Assembly: GCF_947253065.1 (NCBI RefSeq)
Contig: NZ_CAMXWS010000007.1
Location: forward strand, 1-64,000
Direction of reading: 5' to 3'
DNA length: 64,000 bases
DNA from: an uncultured Corynebacterium sp.
GTDB lineage: Bacteria; Actinomycetota; Actinomycetes; Mycobacteriales; Mycobacteriaceae
Of this stretch, positions 7,526 through 16,153 are shown in pieces. The notes below the pieces were generated by a model, which did not search any database, was not told where the DNA came from, and saw only the letters and a list, made by a program, of their open reading frames with translations. Position numbers and translations under genes: made by a program. Positions within the stretch are counted from its first letter, which is position 1. Every line of letters begins with the position of its first letter.

Positions 7526-8193
7526 CAAACCTGACACTCGATGTCCACACCGCAGACGGAGCCACCAAGGGTTCCGTTGAGCTCCCGGCTGAGTTCTTCG
7601 ACCGCGAAGCATCGGTTCCGCTGATGCACCAGGTCGTCATTGCACAGCTCGCCGCGAAGCGCCAGGGCACCCACGCTACGAAGACTCGTGGCATGGTTGC
7701 CGGCGGTGGTAAGAAGCCGTTCCGCCAGAAGGGCACCGGTCGCGCTCGTCAGGGCTCGATCCGTGCACCGCACTTCACTGGTGGTGGCACTGTCCACGGT
7801 CCGCAGCCGCGTTCTTACGCGCAGCGCACCCCGAAGAAGATGATCAAGGCCGCTCTCGCCGGCGCCCTGACCAACCGCGCTCAGAACGACCGCATCCACG
7901 TGGTCGAGGAGCTCGTTCCGGGTCAGAACCCGTCGACGAAGTCCGCTCGCACTTTCATCGAGCGCCTGACGGACCGCAAGTCGGTTCTTCTGGTCATCGG
8001 CCGCGAGGACGCTAACTCCCGTCTTTCCGCACGGAACCTGCCGGGCGTGACCATCCTCGAGCCGGGCCAGCTGAACGCATACGACGTTCTCAACGCTGAC
8101 GATGTCGTCTTCTCCGTTGAGGCTCTGCACGACTTCGTCAACCGCGCAAACGGTGAAGCCGTGGCCGCAGCAGCAGAAAGCGAGGAGAACTAA
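7522..8193 (+). CDS. rplD: Ribosomal protein L4
   Basis: A 223-residue 50S protein. It has the conserved extended loop lining the exit tunnel (KTRGMVAGGGKKPFRQKGTGRARQGSIRAPHF...GGGTVHGPQPR) and the globular C-terminal part ending in a corynebacterial Ala/Glu-rich tail. In enterobacteria L4 represses the S10 operon; whether it does so here is unknown, but a candidate leader hairpin exists before rpsJ. It shares one base with rplW. Confidence 0.98.
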   Translation: MTNLTLDVHTADGATKGSVELPAEFFDREASVPLMHQVVIAQLAAKRQGTHATKTRGMVAGGGKKPFRQKGTGRARQGSIRAPHFTGGGTVHGPQPRSYAQRTPKKMIKAALAGALTNRAQNDRIHVVEELVPGQNPSTKSARTFIERLTDRKSVLLVIGREDANSRLSARNLPGVTILEPGQLNAYDVLNADDVVFSVEALHDFVNRANGEAVAAAAESEEN

Positions 8194-8495
8194 TGGCTAA
8201 GACAGCTAACTCGCGCGACATCATCATCGCCCCGGTCGTCTCTGAGAAGACCTACGCGCTGATGGAACAGAACACCTACACGTTCTACGTCAACCCGAAC
8301 GCGAACAAGACCCAGATCAAGATTGCCGTGGAGGACATCTTCGGCGTGAAGGTCGCTTCCGTGAACACCGTCAACCGTGAGGGCAAGCGCAAGCGCTCCC
8401 GCAACGGTTGGGGCAAGCGGAAGGACACCAAGCGCGCGTACGTCACCCTCCGCGAGGGCAGCGACTCCATCGACATTTTCGGCGGCGTCGCCTAA
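8193..8495 (+). CDS. rplW: Ribosomal protein L23
   Basis: A 100-residue 50S protein at the tunnel exit, docking site for trigger factor and SRP. It has RDIIIAPVVSEKTYALMEQNTYTFYV, KTQIKIAVEDIFGVKVASVNTVN and the basic loop REGKRKRSRNGWGKRKDTKRAYVTL. The length is typical. The ATG overlaps the rplD stop codon. Confidence 0.98.
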   Translation: MAKTANSRDIIIAPVVSEKTYALMEQNTYTFYVNPNANKTQIKIAVEDIFGVKVASVNTVNREGKRKRSRNGWGKRKDTKRAYVTLREGSDSIDIFGGVA

Positions 8496-8536
8496 GGGCG
8501 ATCTCACCGAAAAGAGAGATCTAAAGAGGACAAACT

Positions 8537-9373
8537 ATGGCTATTCGTAAGTACAAGCCGACAACCCCGGGTCGCCGCAACAGTTCCGTTTCCGAGTTCG
8601 AGGAGATCACTCGCTCGACTCCGGAAAAGTCCCTGGTGCGACCGCTCCCGAAGAAGGGTGGCCGTAACTCCCACGGTCACATCACTACCCGTCACCGCGG
8701 CGGCGGTCACAAGCGCCAGTGGCGCGTGATCGACTTCCGTCGTTCCGACAAGGACGGCGTTCCGGCAAAGGTCGCTCACATCGAGTACGACCCGAACCGC
8801 ACCGCTAACATCGCTCTGCTGCACTACGCAGATGGCGAGAAGCGTTACATCATCGCACCGAAGGGCCTGACCCAGGGCACCGTCATTGAGGCTGGCGCTG
8901 CAGCTGATATCAAGGTTGGCAACAACCTGCCGCTGCGCAACATCCCGACCGGTACGACGATCCACGCTGTGGAGCTCAAGCCGGGCGCAGGTGCCAAGCT
9001 GGCACGCTCCGCTGGTACGTCCATCCAGCTGCTGGGTAAGGAAGGCAGCTACGCAGTCCTGCGTATGCCGTCTTCTGAAATCCGCCGCGTGGACATCCGT
9101 TGCCGTGCAACCGTTGGTGAGGTCGGCAACGCTGACCAGATCAACATCCGTTGGGGCAAGGCCGGCCGTATGCGCTGGAAGGGCTGGAGGCCCACTGTCC
9201 GCGGTGTTGTCATGAACCCGGTCGACCACCCGCACGGTGGTGGCGAGGGCAAGACCTCCGGTGGCCGCCACCCGGTTTCCCCGTGGGGCCAGAAGGAAGG
9301 TCGCACCCGCAACCCGAACCGTTATTCCAACAACATGATCGTGCGCCGCCGTCGCCCGAATAAGAAGCGCTAA
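8537..9373 (+). CDS. rplB: Ribosomal protein L2
   Basis: A 278-residue 50S protein required for subunit joining and peptidyl transfer. It has RKYKPTTPGRRNSSV at the N-terminus, GGGHKRQWRVIDFRR and the C-terminal RGVVMNPVDHPHGGGEGKTSGGRHPVSPWGQ with the conserved His near the peptidyl-transferase centre. The 41-base spacer after rplW contains GAGG as ribosome binding site. Confidence 0.98.
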   Translation: MAIRKYKPTTPGRRNSSVSEFEEITRSTPEKSLVRPLPKKGGRNSHGHITTRHRGGGHKRQWRVIDFRRSDKDGVPAKVAHIEYDPNRTANIALLHYADGEKRYIIAPKGLTQGTVIEAGAAADIKVGNNLPLRNIPTGTTIHAVELKPGAGAKLARSAGTSIQLLGKEGSYAVLRMPSSEIRRVDIRCRATVGEVGNADQINIRWGKAGRMRWKGWRPTVRGVVMNPVDHPHGGGEGKTSGGRHPVSPWGQKEGRTRNPNRYSNNMIVRRRRPNKKR

Positions 9374-9389
9374 GAGGAGGTAACTTCAC

Positions 9390-9665
9390 ATGCCACGCAG
9401 CCTGAAGAAAGGCCCGTTCGTAGACGAACACCTCCTCAACAAGGTGGACGCACAGAACGAGGCTGGAACCAAGCAGGTCATCAAGACCTGGTCCCGTCGT
9501 TCGACCATTCTCCCCGATTTCATCGGTCACACCTTCGCCGTCCACGACGGCCGTAAGCACGTGCCGGTGTTCGTCGATGAGTCCATGGTCGGCCACAAGC
9601 TCGGTGAGTTCGCACCGACCAAGACCTTCAAGGGTCACGTCAAGGATGAGAAGGGGCGTCGATAA
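9390..9665 (+). CDS. rpsS: Ribosomal protein S19
   Basis: A 91-residue 30S head protein with PRSLKKGPFVDEHLLNKV, WSRRSTILPDFIGHTFAVHDGRKHVPV and FAPTKTFKGHVKDEKGRR. AGAGGAGG precedes the ATG. The last two Arg codons and the stop codon are embedded in a copy of CGTCGATAAGC (9657-9667), the only copy inside the ribosomal protein genes of the window. Confidence 0.98.
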   Translation: MPRSLKKGPFVDEHLLNKVDAQNEAGTKQVIKTWSRRSTILPDFIGHTFAVHDGRKHVPVFVDESMVGHKLGEFAPTKTFKGHVKDEKGRR

Positions 9666-9668
9666 GCG

Positions 9669-10025
9669 ATGAGTGAAACGATCACTTCCGCACACGCAAC
9701 CGCGAAATATGTGCGCACTTCCCAGATGAAGGCGAACCGTGTTCTCGATCTCGTCCGCGGCAAGTCCGTGTCCGAGGCTCTCGCTATCCTGAAGTACGCG
9801 CCGCAGACCGTGTCCACCCAGGTGGCCAAGGTCGTCGCGTCCGCAGCAGCGAACGCCGAGAACAACTTCGGTCTTGACCCGCGCACGCTGGTCATCTCCG
9901 AGGCATACGCCAACGAAGGCCCGACCATGCGCCGCTACCAGCCGCGCGCACAGGGCCGCGCCTTCCAGATCCGTAAGCGCACCTGCCACATCACCGTGGT
10001 AGTTGAAAGCCAGAAGGAGGCATAA
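9669..10025 (+). CDS. rplV: Ribosomal protein L22
   Basis: A 118-residue 50S protein whose beta-hairpin lines the exit tunnel. It is recognised by AKYVRTSQMKANRVLDLVRGKSVSEALAIL, ASAAANAENNFGLD and the hairpin tip GPTMRRYQPRAQGRAFQIRKRTCHITVVV. It starts 3 bases after the rpsS stop. Confidence 0.98.
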   Translation: MSETITSAHATAKYVRTSQMKANRVLDLVRGKSVSEALAILKYAPQTVSTQVAKVVASAAANAENNFGLDPRTLVISEAYANEGPTMRRYQPRAQGRAFQIRKRTCHITVVVESQKEA

Positions 10026-10028
10026 GCA

Positions 10029-10772
10029 ATGGGTCAGAAAATCCACCCGCACGGCCTCCGGCTGGGCATCACTTCCGACTGGAAGTCCCACTGGTACGCC
10101 GACAAGTCCTACGCGGACTACGTCGCTGAAGACATCAAGATCCGCGAGTTCCTGAACAAGAACCTGCAGCGCGCCGGCATCGCTGACGTTGTCATCGAGC
10201 GCACCCGCGACCGTGTCCGCGTGGACATCCACACGGCTCGTCCGGGTATCGTGATCGGCCGCCGCGGTGCTGAGGCTGACCGCATCCGCCGTGAGCTGGA
10301 GAAGCTCACTGGCAAGATGGTCGCCCTCAACATCCTCGAGGTCAAGAACGTTGACGCTAACGCCGCACTGGTCGCCCAGAACGTGGCTGAGCAGCTGGTC
10401 AACCGCGTGGCATTCCGCCGCGCAATGCGCAAGGCTATCCAGTCTGCAATGCGCCAGCCGCAGGTCAAGGGCATCAAGATCCAGTGCTCCGGCCGTCTCG
10501 GCGGTGCTGAGATGTCCCGCGTTGAGCGCTACCACGAGGGCCGCGTCCCGCTCCACACCCTGCGTGCGGAGATCGACTACGGCCTGGCTGAAGCAGAGAC
10601 CACCTTCGGCAACATCGGTGTCAAGGTGTGGATCTACAAGGGCGACGTCGTTGGTGGCGTGCGCGAGTCCGAGCTGAACGCTCCGGGCAATGACCGCCGC
10701 GGCCGCGGTGACCGCCGTCCCCGCCGCGGTGGCCAGCGTCGCCAGCGCGCAGAGCAGAAGAAGGAGGGCTAA
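10029..10772 (+). CDS. rpsC: Ribosomal protein S3
   Basis: A 247-residue 30S protein with an N-terminal KH domain. Landmarks are GQKIHPHGLRLGITSDWKSHWYADKSYADYV, the KH loop ARPGIVIGRRGAEADRIRRELEKLTG and the C-terminal domain GIKIQCSGRLGGAEMSRVERYHEGRVPLHTLRA. It ends in a basic Arg/Gly-rich tail common in actinobacteria. AAGGAGG lies inside the end of rplV. Confidence 0.98.
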   Translation: MGQKIHPHGLRLGITSDWKSHWYADKSYADYVAEDIKIREFLNKNLQRAGIADVVIERTRDRVRVDIHTARPGIVIGRRGAEADRIRRELEKLTGKMVALNILEVKNVDANAALVAQNVAEQLVNRVAFRRAMRKAIQSAMRQPQVKGIKIQCSGRLGGAEMSRVERYHEGRVPLHTLRAEIDYGLAEAETTFGNIGVKVWIYKGDVVGGVRESELNAPGNDRRGRGDRRPRRGGQRRQRAEQKKEG

Positions 10773-10777
10773 GACAC

Positions 10778-11194
10778 ATGCTTATCCCTAAGCGCGTTAA
10801 GTACCGTCGCCAGCACCGTCCGGGTCGTTCCGGCGTGTCCAAGGGCGGCAACACCATCAACTTCGGTGACTTCGGCCTGCAGGCTCTCGAGCCGGCTTAC
10901 ATCACCAACCGCCAGATTGAGGCAGCCCGTATTGCCATCAACCGTCACGTCAAGCGTGGCGGCAAGGTCTGGATCAACATCTTCCCGGATCGTCCGCTGA
11001 CCCAGAAGCCGCTCGGCGTGCGTATGGGTTCCGGTAAGGGCCCGGTGGAGAAGTGGGTGGCCAACGTTAAGCCTGGCCGCATCCTGTTCGAAATGTCCTA
11101 CCCGAACGAGGCTGTCGCTCAGGAAGCTCTGCGCCGTGCTGGCGCTAAGCTGCCGTGCAAGACTCGTATCATCTCGAAGGAGGACCAGTTCTAA
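10778..11194 (+). CDS. rplP: Ribosomal protein L16
   Basis: A 138-residue 50S protein near the A site. It has LIPKRVKYRRQHRPGRSGVSKGGNTINFGDFGLQALEP and RMGSGKGPVEKWVANVKPGRILFEMS. Its stop codon overlaps the ATG of rpmC (TAATG), indicating coupled translation. Confidence 0.98.
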   Translation: MLIPKRVKYRRQHRPGRSGVSKGGNTINFGDFGLQALEPAYITNRQIEAARIAINRHVKRGGKVWINIFPDRPLTQKPLGVRMGSGKGPVEKWVANVKPGRILFEMSYPNEAVAQEALRRAGAKLPCKTRIISKEDQF

Positions 11195-11427
11195 TGGCTA
11201 CTGGAACCCCTGCACACGAGTTCCGTGAGCTCTCCGATGCTGAGCTGAACGACCGCCTGGGCGCTCTCAAAGAAGAGCTGTTCAACCTGCGTTTTCAGCT
11301 TGCTACCGGTCAGCTGACCAACAACCGTCGTATCCCGGCGGTGAAGCGCGACATCGCACGTCTTTACACCGTGCTGCGTGAGCGCGAGCTTGGCCTGTCC
11401 ACCGTCCCTGGTGAAGGAGCTAACTAA
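11194..11427 (+). CDS. rpmC: Ribosomal protein L29
   Basis: A 77-residue, two-helix 50S protein near the tunnel exit, with ELSDAELNDRLGALKEELFNLRFQLATGQLTNNRRIPAVKRDIARL. I chose the ATG that overlaps the rplP stop codon, because it is preceded by AAGGAGG and gives the standard N-terminus; an in-frame ATG further upstream lies inside rplP. It shares one base with rpsQ. Confidence 0.97.
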   Translation: MATGTPAHEFRELSDAELNDRLGALKEELFNLRFQLATGQLTNNRRIPAVKRDIARLYTVLRERELGLSTVPGEGAN

Positions 11428-11693
11428 TGTCTGAAGCAACTACTAAGGCTCTGCAGAAGCGCCGCCGCGGCTACGTCGTGTCCGACAAGATGGATAAGAC
11501 CATCGTTGTTGAGATCGAGGACCGCAAGTCCCACGCTCTGTACGGCAAGATTGTCCGTACCACCAAGCGTGTGAAGGCACACGACGAGGAGAACACCGCT
11601 GGTGTCGGCGATCTCGTCCGTATCGAGGAGACGCGTCCGCTGTCCAAGGACAAGCACTTCCGTCTCGTTGAGATCATCGAGAAGGCTCGCTAA
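11427..11693 (+). CDS. rpsQ: Ribosomal protein S17
   Basis: An 88-residue OB-fold 30S protein with RRGYVVSDKMDKTIVVEIEDRKSHALYGKIVRTTKRVKAHDEENTAGVGDLVRIEETRPLSKDK. It is the last gene of the S10 operon; a copy of the 11-mer and a strong terminator follow. Confidence 0.98.
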   Translation: MSEATTKALQKRRRGYVVSDKMDKTIVVEIEDRKSHALYGKIVRTTKRVKAHDEENTAGVGDLVRIEETRPLSKDKHFRLVEIIEKAR

Positions 11694-11701
11694 GCACTTT
11701 C

Positions 11702-11712
11702 GCTTATCGACG
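11702..11712 (-). repeat. Copy of the CGTCGATAAGC 11-mer (intergenic)
   Basis: Exact match on the minus strand, 9 bases after the rpsQ stop and 8 bases before the terminator stem. Confidence 0.95.
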
Positions 11713-11720
11713 TCTCGTAC

Positions 11721-11768
11721 GCCCGCCCTCCCATCCTTTCTTCGGATGCGGAGGGCGGGCGCTTTTTG
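11721..11768 (+). terminator. Rho-independent terminator of the S10 operon
   Basis: GCCCGCCCTC pairs with GAGGGCGGGC, with an inner CATCC-GGATG pairing across the loop, followed by GCTTTTT. Confidence 0.93.
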
Positions 11769-11786
11769 TCTTTTAAGATGGTGCGC

Positions 11787-12656
11787 ATGTTGCGGAAGGT
11801 CATTGGTGGCGTGGTCGGCGCGGTGGTGCTTGCTCTTTCTGGGTGCGGCGACCCGTCGGAAAGTGAGCGCGGTGCGCTGGAGCAGTGGGCTGCGTCTGAC
11901 CCGGCCTTTGAAGATCTGAAGTTTTCCCCGGTCATTGCGGGCGGTTTTCCGTCTGGCACGATCTCGGTCGGCGGGACGGTGGCAGCAGAAGACGTCGCTG
12001 AGTTTGTCGCTGCCTTGGTCGCGCTGCGCGAAAAGGGGGAAGAGCTTGACCAGGAGTTGACGTCTCATGTGAAAGCGCAGCTAGGCAACACTGGTTTTAA
12101 GTGGCAGGGCTCATTCCCATCCGCCGAGTTCGGAGCAGAGGCCGGAGAACTATTAGAGCCATTCGCGGCACCGGAGGTAGCGGAGGTCTCAATCAAGGCA
12201 GCGGGCCCGGGTGGGGGAGTGGCTGTGGAGGTGGATAGGGAGGCGTCGATAAGCGATGCTGCTGCCCGTGACTTCCGCGACAGGGCGTATGCGCACCTGG
12301 GTGAAGGTGCCATCTTCATGCTGCGTGGGTTCCCGCTGCATCACCCTGTGCGTGAGGAAGGGGTGCCGGGATGGGGCGCGGCCAGCCCGAATCTCGCACT
12401 GCGTGCTGATGGCGTGACGCTGAGCGAGCTCGTTGCGCAGGCCGAACGCGTCGATGCCGCAAGCTCGCTATACCTGTATCACGTGGCCAACGGCGGGCCT
12501 GTGAGCGTGTGGTATTTCTACGCGGACGGCGCGTTCAACCCTGATGACCTGCAGCCCATCAAGGAGATTCTGCGCGAGTCGGTCGACGGGAAACCCGCCA
12601 ATGTGATCGTAAGCGGCCCGGGTGGCGAGCTGCACCGCGAAATGGTTGGCGACTAG
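11787..12656 (+). CDS. Putative lipoprotein of unknown function
   Basis: A 289-residue protein with a lipoprotein signal: basic start MLRK, hydrophobic stretch VIGGVVGAVVLALSG and the lipobox LSGC (Cys about residue 20), followed by GDPSESE. The exported part (about 270 residues) has no family I recognise. I prefer the ATG at 11787 because TAAGAT (11774-11779) lies 7 bases upstream, as expected for a leaderless message; an in-frame ATG at 11778 is an alternative. It carries a CGTCGATAAGC copy (12244-12254, read as Ser-Ile-Ser) and ends in a 4-base overlap with the convergent GTPase gene. Confidence 0.75.
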   Translation: MLRKVIGGVVGAVVLALSGCGDPSESERGALEQWAASDPAFEDLKFSPVIAGGFPSGTISVGGTVAAEDVAEFVAALVALREKGEELDQELTSHVKAQLGNTGFKWQGSFPSAEFGAEAGELLEPFAAPEVAEVSIKAAGPGGGVAVEVDREASISDAAARDFRDRAYAHLGEGAIFMLRGFPLHHPVREEGVPGWGAASPNLALRADGVTLSELVAQAERVDAASSLYLYHVANGGPVSVWYFYADGAFNPDDLQPIKEILRESVDGKPANVIVSGPGGELHREMVGD

Positions 12657-14251
12657 CCCGCAGCGACGGCGATGCGCTCGGTGAAGCGGGCATAATCGTC
12701 GCGGATCACTCCAAGCGGTGCGACGACTTCGGTCTCAGATGTCGCGGCGATTTCTTTTCGTAATGCTGATCGCGTCCTGCGTTTGACTCCCGCGCCGATC
12801 ACCCCGCCGAAAACTGCAGTGACGAGCCCGATGACCAGGCCCGTCAGTAGTCCGGCCATGATGAGCAGGGTGGGAATGGGCCAGCCCTCGACATCCGGGA
12901 CGAGGTCACTGCCCAAAAGCGGAGTGAGCACACCTGGCACGAACGCGACGATGAGGTACCACAGCACACCGATCAGCGCGGCGAGCAGCGCCAACCATTG
13001 AACGATGGTGAGCAGCGACCAGGCTTTCGACGGCTCCGCAGGCAAGCGCGTGCGGGCGACGGCGCGGTCGAGGGCAGCAGGGAGACGTGTGGCCACCTCG
13101 TCGGCGCGGTCGGAGACGGCTGACGCCCATTCCGGTGGGAGGTCTGCTGCGGCGGCGGTGGCGTAGTTGCGCACGCCTCGGTTAGCTACCGCCTTTGATG
13201 CGGCGTCCAACTCGGGCAAGGAGGAGCGGTGCACGCCGACCTCATCAGCTTCTTCGCGCAATCCCATGCGCTTGAGCGGGTCAGGACGGAAACGTGTCAC
13301 CCAAGATGTCAGCAGCCAGCCGGTGCGTTCATGCAGACGCTTGCGGTAGGCGGCAGCCGTCGAGGTAGCCACGCGGTCCGCGCCCGCAGCCTGGGCGAGC
13401 ACCCCATCCAGTTCACGCTTTGCACGCTTATCGACGTCCCCCGCCTTCCCCGCATCCCGATACTCCTCTGTCGCGGAAGCGATATCCGCTTCGATGCGTG
13501 CGGATTGCGCCGTGTGCGCCTGGGCAACACGAGCGATCGCGGCGCGCAGATCCTCGATCCCAGCGCCGGTGTGGGTGGAGGTGGGGATGACGCTGACATT
13601 TTGCAGGCCATCATCGCGCAAGAGCTGAGCGAAGGACTGGGAGACCGTCGGCAGATCGGACTGCGCAAGCAGGTCCGTTTTGTTCAGCACGGCCAGCGTC
13701 ACGGCGGAGTGGTTCGCGTGGGGGCGGATGAACTGGTCATGAATGACACTGTCGGCGTATTTCTCCGGGTCCGAGACCCACACAAGGACATCGACCTGGG
13801 ATGCCAGACGTTCTGCGATCTCGCGGTTAGCCTGCTCCACCGAGTCGAAATCGGGAAGGTCCAACAGGATCAACGGGCCGGCTTTGGAGGCGAATTCACC
13901 GTTGCGATTGCGGCGGTCTTCTACCTCGAGCCAGTCGAGGAGTTCCTCAGAACCATTCGGCTCCCAGATCGCGGCCAACGGAGACGAAGTGGTTGGGCGG
14001 CGGGCGGCTGCTTTGCCCAGGTCTTCGCCAACTACTGCATTGAAAAGCGATGTCTTTCCCGAACCGGTCGCCCCGAAGAATCCGACGACGGTGTGCTCGG
14101 CTGACAGGGCACGTCGTTCAGCGCCTGCACGAGCGATTGACTCGAGGCGTTCGCGCTGCGTAGGGGAGAGGTACGGCGCGCCGATCTCAGAAGCTTCGCT
14201 GAGAGCTGTGAGACGATCACCGAGAGATGCCGTGCGTTTAAACAGTGCCAT
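12653..14251 (-). CDS. Dynamin-like / YfjP-type membrane GTPase (second of a pair)
   Basis: A 532-residue GTPase. Visible motifs are the P-loop GATGSGKTS (residues 60-68), the switch II/G3 motif DLPDFDS (131-137) and the G4 motif NKTD (190-193). A long helical region follows, then two membrane segments (about 428-455 and 470-498) and a basic tail. Such GTPase pairs with C-terminal membrane anchors resemble the DynA/DynB proteins of Streptomyces, which stabilise the division septum; the same role here is inference. I chose the ATG at 14251 (MALFKRT). It overlaps the upstream GTPase gene by 14 bases, so the two are co-translated. An 11-mer copy (13426-13436) encodes Val-Asp-Lys. Confidence 0.75.
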   Translation of the reverse strand: MALFKRTASLGDRLTALSEASEIGAPYLSPTQRERLESIARAGAERRALSAEHTVVGFFGATGSGKTSLFNAVVGEDLGKAAARRPTTSSPLAAIWEPNGSEELLDWLEVEDRRNRNGEFASKAGPLILLDLPDFDSVEQANREIAERLASQVDVLVWVSDPEKYADSVIHDQFIRPHANHSAVTLAVLNKTDLLAQSDLPTVSQSFAQLLRDDGLQNVSVIPTSTHTGAGIEDLRAAIARVAQAHTAQSARIEADIASATEEYRDAGKAGDVDKRAKRELDGVLAQAAGADRVATSTAAAYRKRLHERTGWLLTSWVTRFRPDPLKRMGLREEADEVGVHRSSLPELDAASKAVANRGVRNYATAAAADLPPEWASAVSDRADEVATRLPAALDRAVARTRLPAEPSKAWSLLTIVQWLALLAALIGVLWYLIVAFVPGVLTPLLGSDLVPDVEGWPIPTLLIMAGLLTGLVIGLVTAVFGGVIGAGVKRRTRSALRKEIAATSETEVVAPLGVIRDDYARFTERIAVAAG

Positions 14252-16118
14252 TGGAGTCGCCTTCCTCCGGTGCGTTCGGGCGTTGGAATCCGCCACGCAA
14301 TTGCGCGAACAGGTCACGAAGCGGGCCGCGTTCGGCAGTCTCGTCGAGCGTTGTGGGCGCCTGTTCTGTCGGCGCTAGCTCTGCGCGGGCGGGGCGGGCT
14401 GTGCCGGCCAGCTCGGGGAAGCGCTCGCCAACGGCGGCATGCGCCGTCACCGCGGCGTGTTCCAACTCTTCAGCCCTAGTGCCTTCCAGCAGGGGATCCG
14501 TGACTGGGAAATAGCGCTCGCGCTCGCGTTGGAGCAGCTGGCGGAGACGCTCGTTGAGGTCATTGCGGGCATCGGTGGCCATGCGTCGAACGGTGTCCTC
14601 GCCGAACATCGTCTCCAGTAGCTTCTGGCCAAGGACTGCAGAACCGCCGGCGATGGCTACTTCGCCGCCAGTCAGTCCGGCGGTGGAAGCGAACACCACG
14701 AGCATGAGCGCAACAGTGAGCACATTCAGGCCGAAGGACATGGCGCGTGCGCGTTGCCGCTTCGAGCCGGCGGTCTCTTGGATGCGGTCGAGCAGGGCTG
14801 CTTGCCAGTCGCGGACGAGGGTGGCAGCGAGCTCGTCGATATCTGCACTTGAGCGCGCGAGTGCGGGGTCGGCTTCTGCGCGGAGATCCGGTGCGACGGA
14901 GCCGATGTGGGACCAGGAACGTGCGGCGGCGGTGTCGGCCGCGTCGACGATGACTGCGTGCAGCCCGGATTCCAGTTCGGTTTCCACCTCCCGCAGGGGA
15001 GCGGGCTCGCCGCTGAAGAAGCTGCCCACCTTATCTACTGCCTGGGAGAACCAGCGCTCAAAACTGCGGGTCACATCGGACGTGCCCACGATGTCTTGCC
15101 ACCTGTCCATGACTTCGGTGCGCAACATCTTGCCGTCGGAGGTGGCGTCGATGACGTGGCTGTGGGCAGCGGAATACTGTTCGCTGATCGCGCTGTCGAG
15201 TTGCGCGGCGAACGCTTCCTGGCGGGAACGCGCTTCAATCAGTTTATCGACGCGCCCCAGCGCCCCCGATGCCGCTCCCACCACCGTCTTGCCCGCGACG
15301 GCACGGCGTGCAGCAGAGTCTTCAGCGAGGCCCGTCAAATACGAGCGCAGTTCGGCGACCAGAGTGTCTTGTAGGAACTCTTCCCCGTTCTCACCGCCGA
15401 GATCAGGGACGAAGGGGACCGTGAAAACAGTAGCGTTGCCCAGGCCGGCTTCATTCATCATGCGGCGCAGGTCATCGGGAACTGTTGCTGCTGATGCTTC
15501 ATCGAGGCGGTTGAGTACCACCACGACCTCAATGCCGCGTCCGGCGGCGTCGTGGAGGAAATTCCACACCAACTGGTCGGCATAGCGGGCTGGGGTAGTG
15601 ACGAACACCCAGAGATCAGCGGCAGCGAGCAACTGCGAAGCCAGAGCGCGGTTGCGGTCGTCGATGGAGTCGAAATCGGGGGCGTCGAGAAGCGCGAGCC
15701 CCTCTGGGATGCTGCCTGTCGGGACGAGACGCAGCGTCGTTGACTGCTCATCGCCAGCGCCGTGCGAACGCGCGAGACCTGGTAGGACCTGTGGCGAATT
15801 GAACCAATCCGCGTCCGCAGGATTAGCGACCAGCACTGGCTGGCGCGTGGTCGGGCGGATCACGCCGGGATTGGAAACGCGCTCACGGAGCACGGCATTG
15901 ACCAGCGTGGACTTGCCGGAACCCGTCGAGCCACCGATAACCGCCAAGAGCGGCGCATCGAGGTTGGCCAGGCGGGGCAGGACATAATCGTCCAGTTGGT
16001 TCACAATGGCGCGGGCGTCGTCGCCTGCGGCGCCGTCGATACGCGTGCCTGCGACGGCATCGCGCACCCGGCGCATCGCATCAAGCATGTCAGGGGTAGA
16101 AGCACTCACCTGATTCAT
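14238..16118 (-). CDS. Dynamin-like membrane GTPase (first of a pair)
   Basis: A 626-residue GTPase with P-loop GGSTGSGKST (residues 62-71), G3 motif DAPDFDS, a G4-like motif NRLD, a helical middle region and two membrane segments (about residues 455-500). It is related in layout, but not closely in sequence, to the gene that follows. Pairs of unequal dynamin-like GTPases often work as hetero-oligomers on membranes. The C-terminal 100 residues are polar, charged and probably cytoplasmic. No clear ribosome binding site precedes the ATG. A near-match of the 11-mer (GTTTATCGACG) lies at 15242. Confidence 0.75.
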   Translation of the reverse strand: MNQVSASTPDMLDAMRRVRDAVAGTRIDGAAGDDARAIVNQLDDYVLPRLANLDAPLLAVIGGSTGSGKSTLVNAVLRERVSNPGVIRPTTRQPVLVANPADADWFNSPQVLPGLARSHGAGDEQSTTLRLVPTGSIPEGLALLDAPDFDSIDDRNRALASQLLAAADLWVFVTTPARYADQLVWNFLHDAAGRGIEVVVVLNRLDEASAATVPDDLRRMMNEAGLGNATVFTVPFVPDLGGENGEEFLQDTLVAELRSYLTGLAEDSAARRAVAGKTVVGAASGALGRVDKLIEARSRQEAFAAQLDSAISEQYSAAHSHVIDATSDGKMLRTEVMDRWQDIVGTSDVTRSFERWFSQAVDKVGSFFSGEPAPLREVETELESGLHAVIVDAADTAAARSWSHIGSVAPDLRAEADPALARSSADIDELAATLVRDWQAALLDRIQETAGSKRQRARAMSFGLNVLTVALMLVVFASTAGLTGGEVAIAGGSAVLGQKLLETMFGEDTVRRMATDARNDLNERLRQLLQRERERYFPVTDPLLEGTRAEELEHAAVTAHAAVGERFPELAGTARPARAELAPTEQAPTTLDETAERGPLRDLFAQLRGGFQRPNAPEEGDSNGTV

Positions 16119-16153
16119 TCTGGCAGATGGCCAGCTGACGCGGGGATTATGCC

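Noticed and set aside
9210..10556. A 448-codon open frame antisense to rplB-rpsC
   Set aside because: It has no family features and lies wholly opposite well-recognised ribosomal protein genes; G+C-rich codon bias produces such frames.
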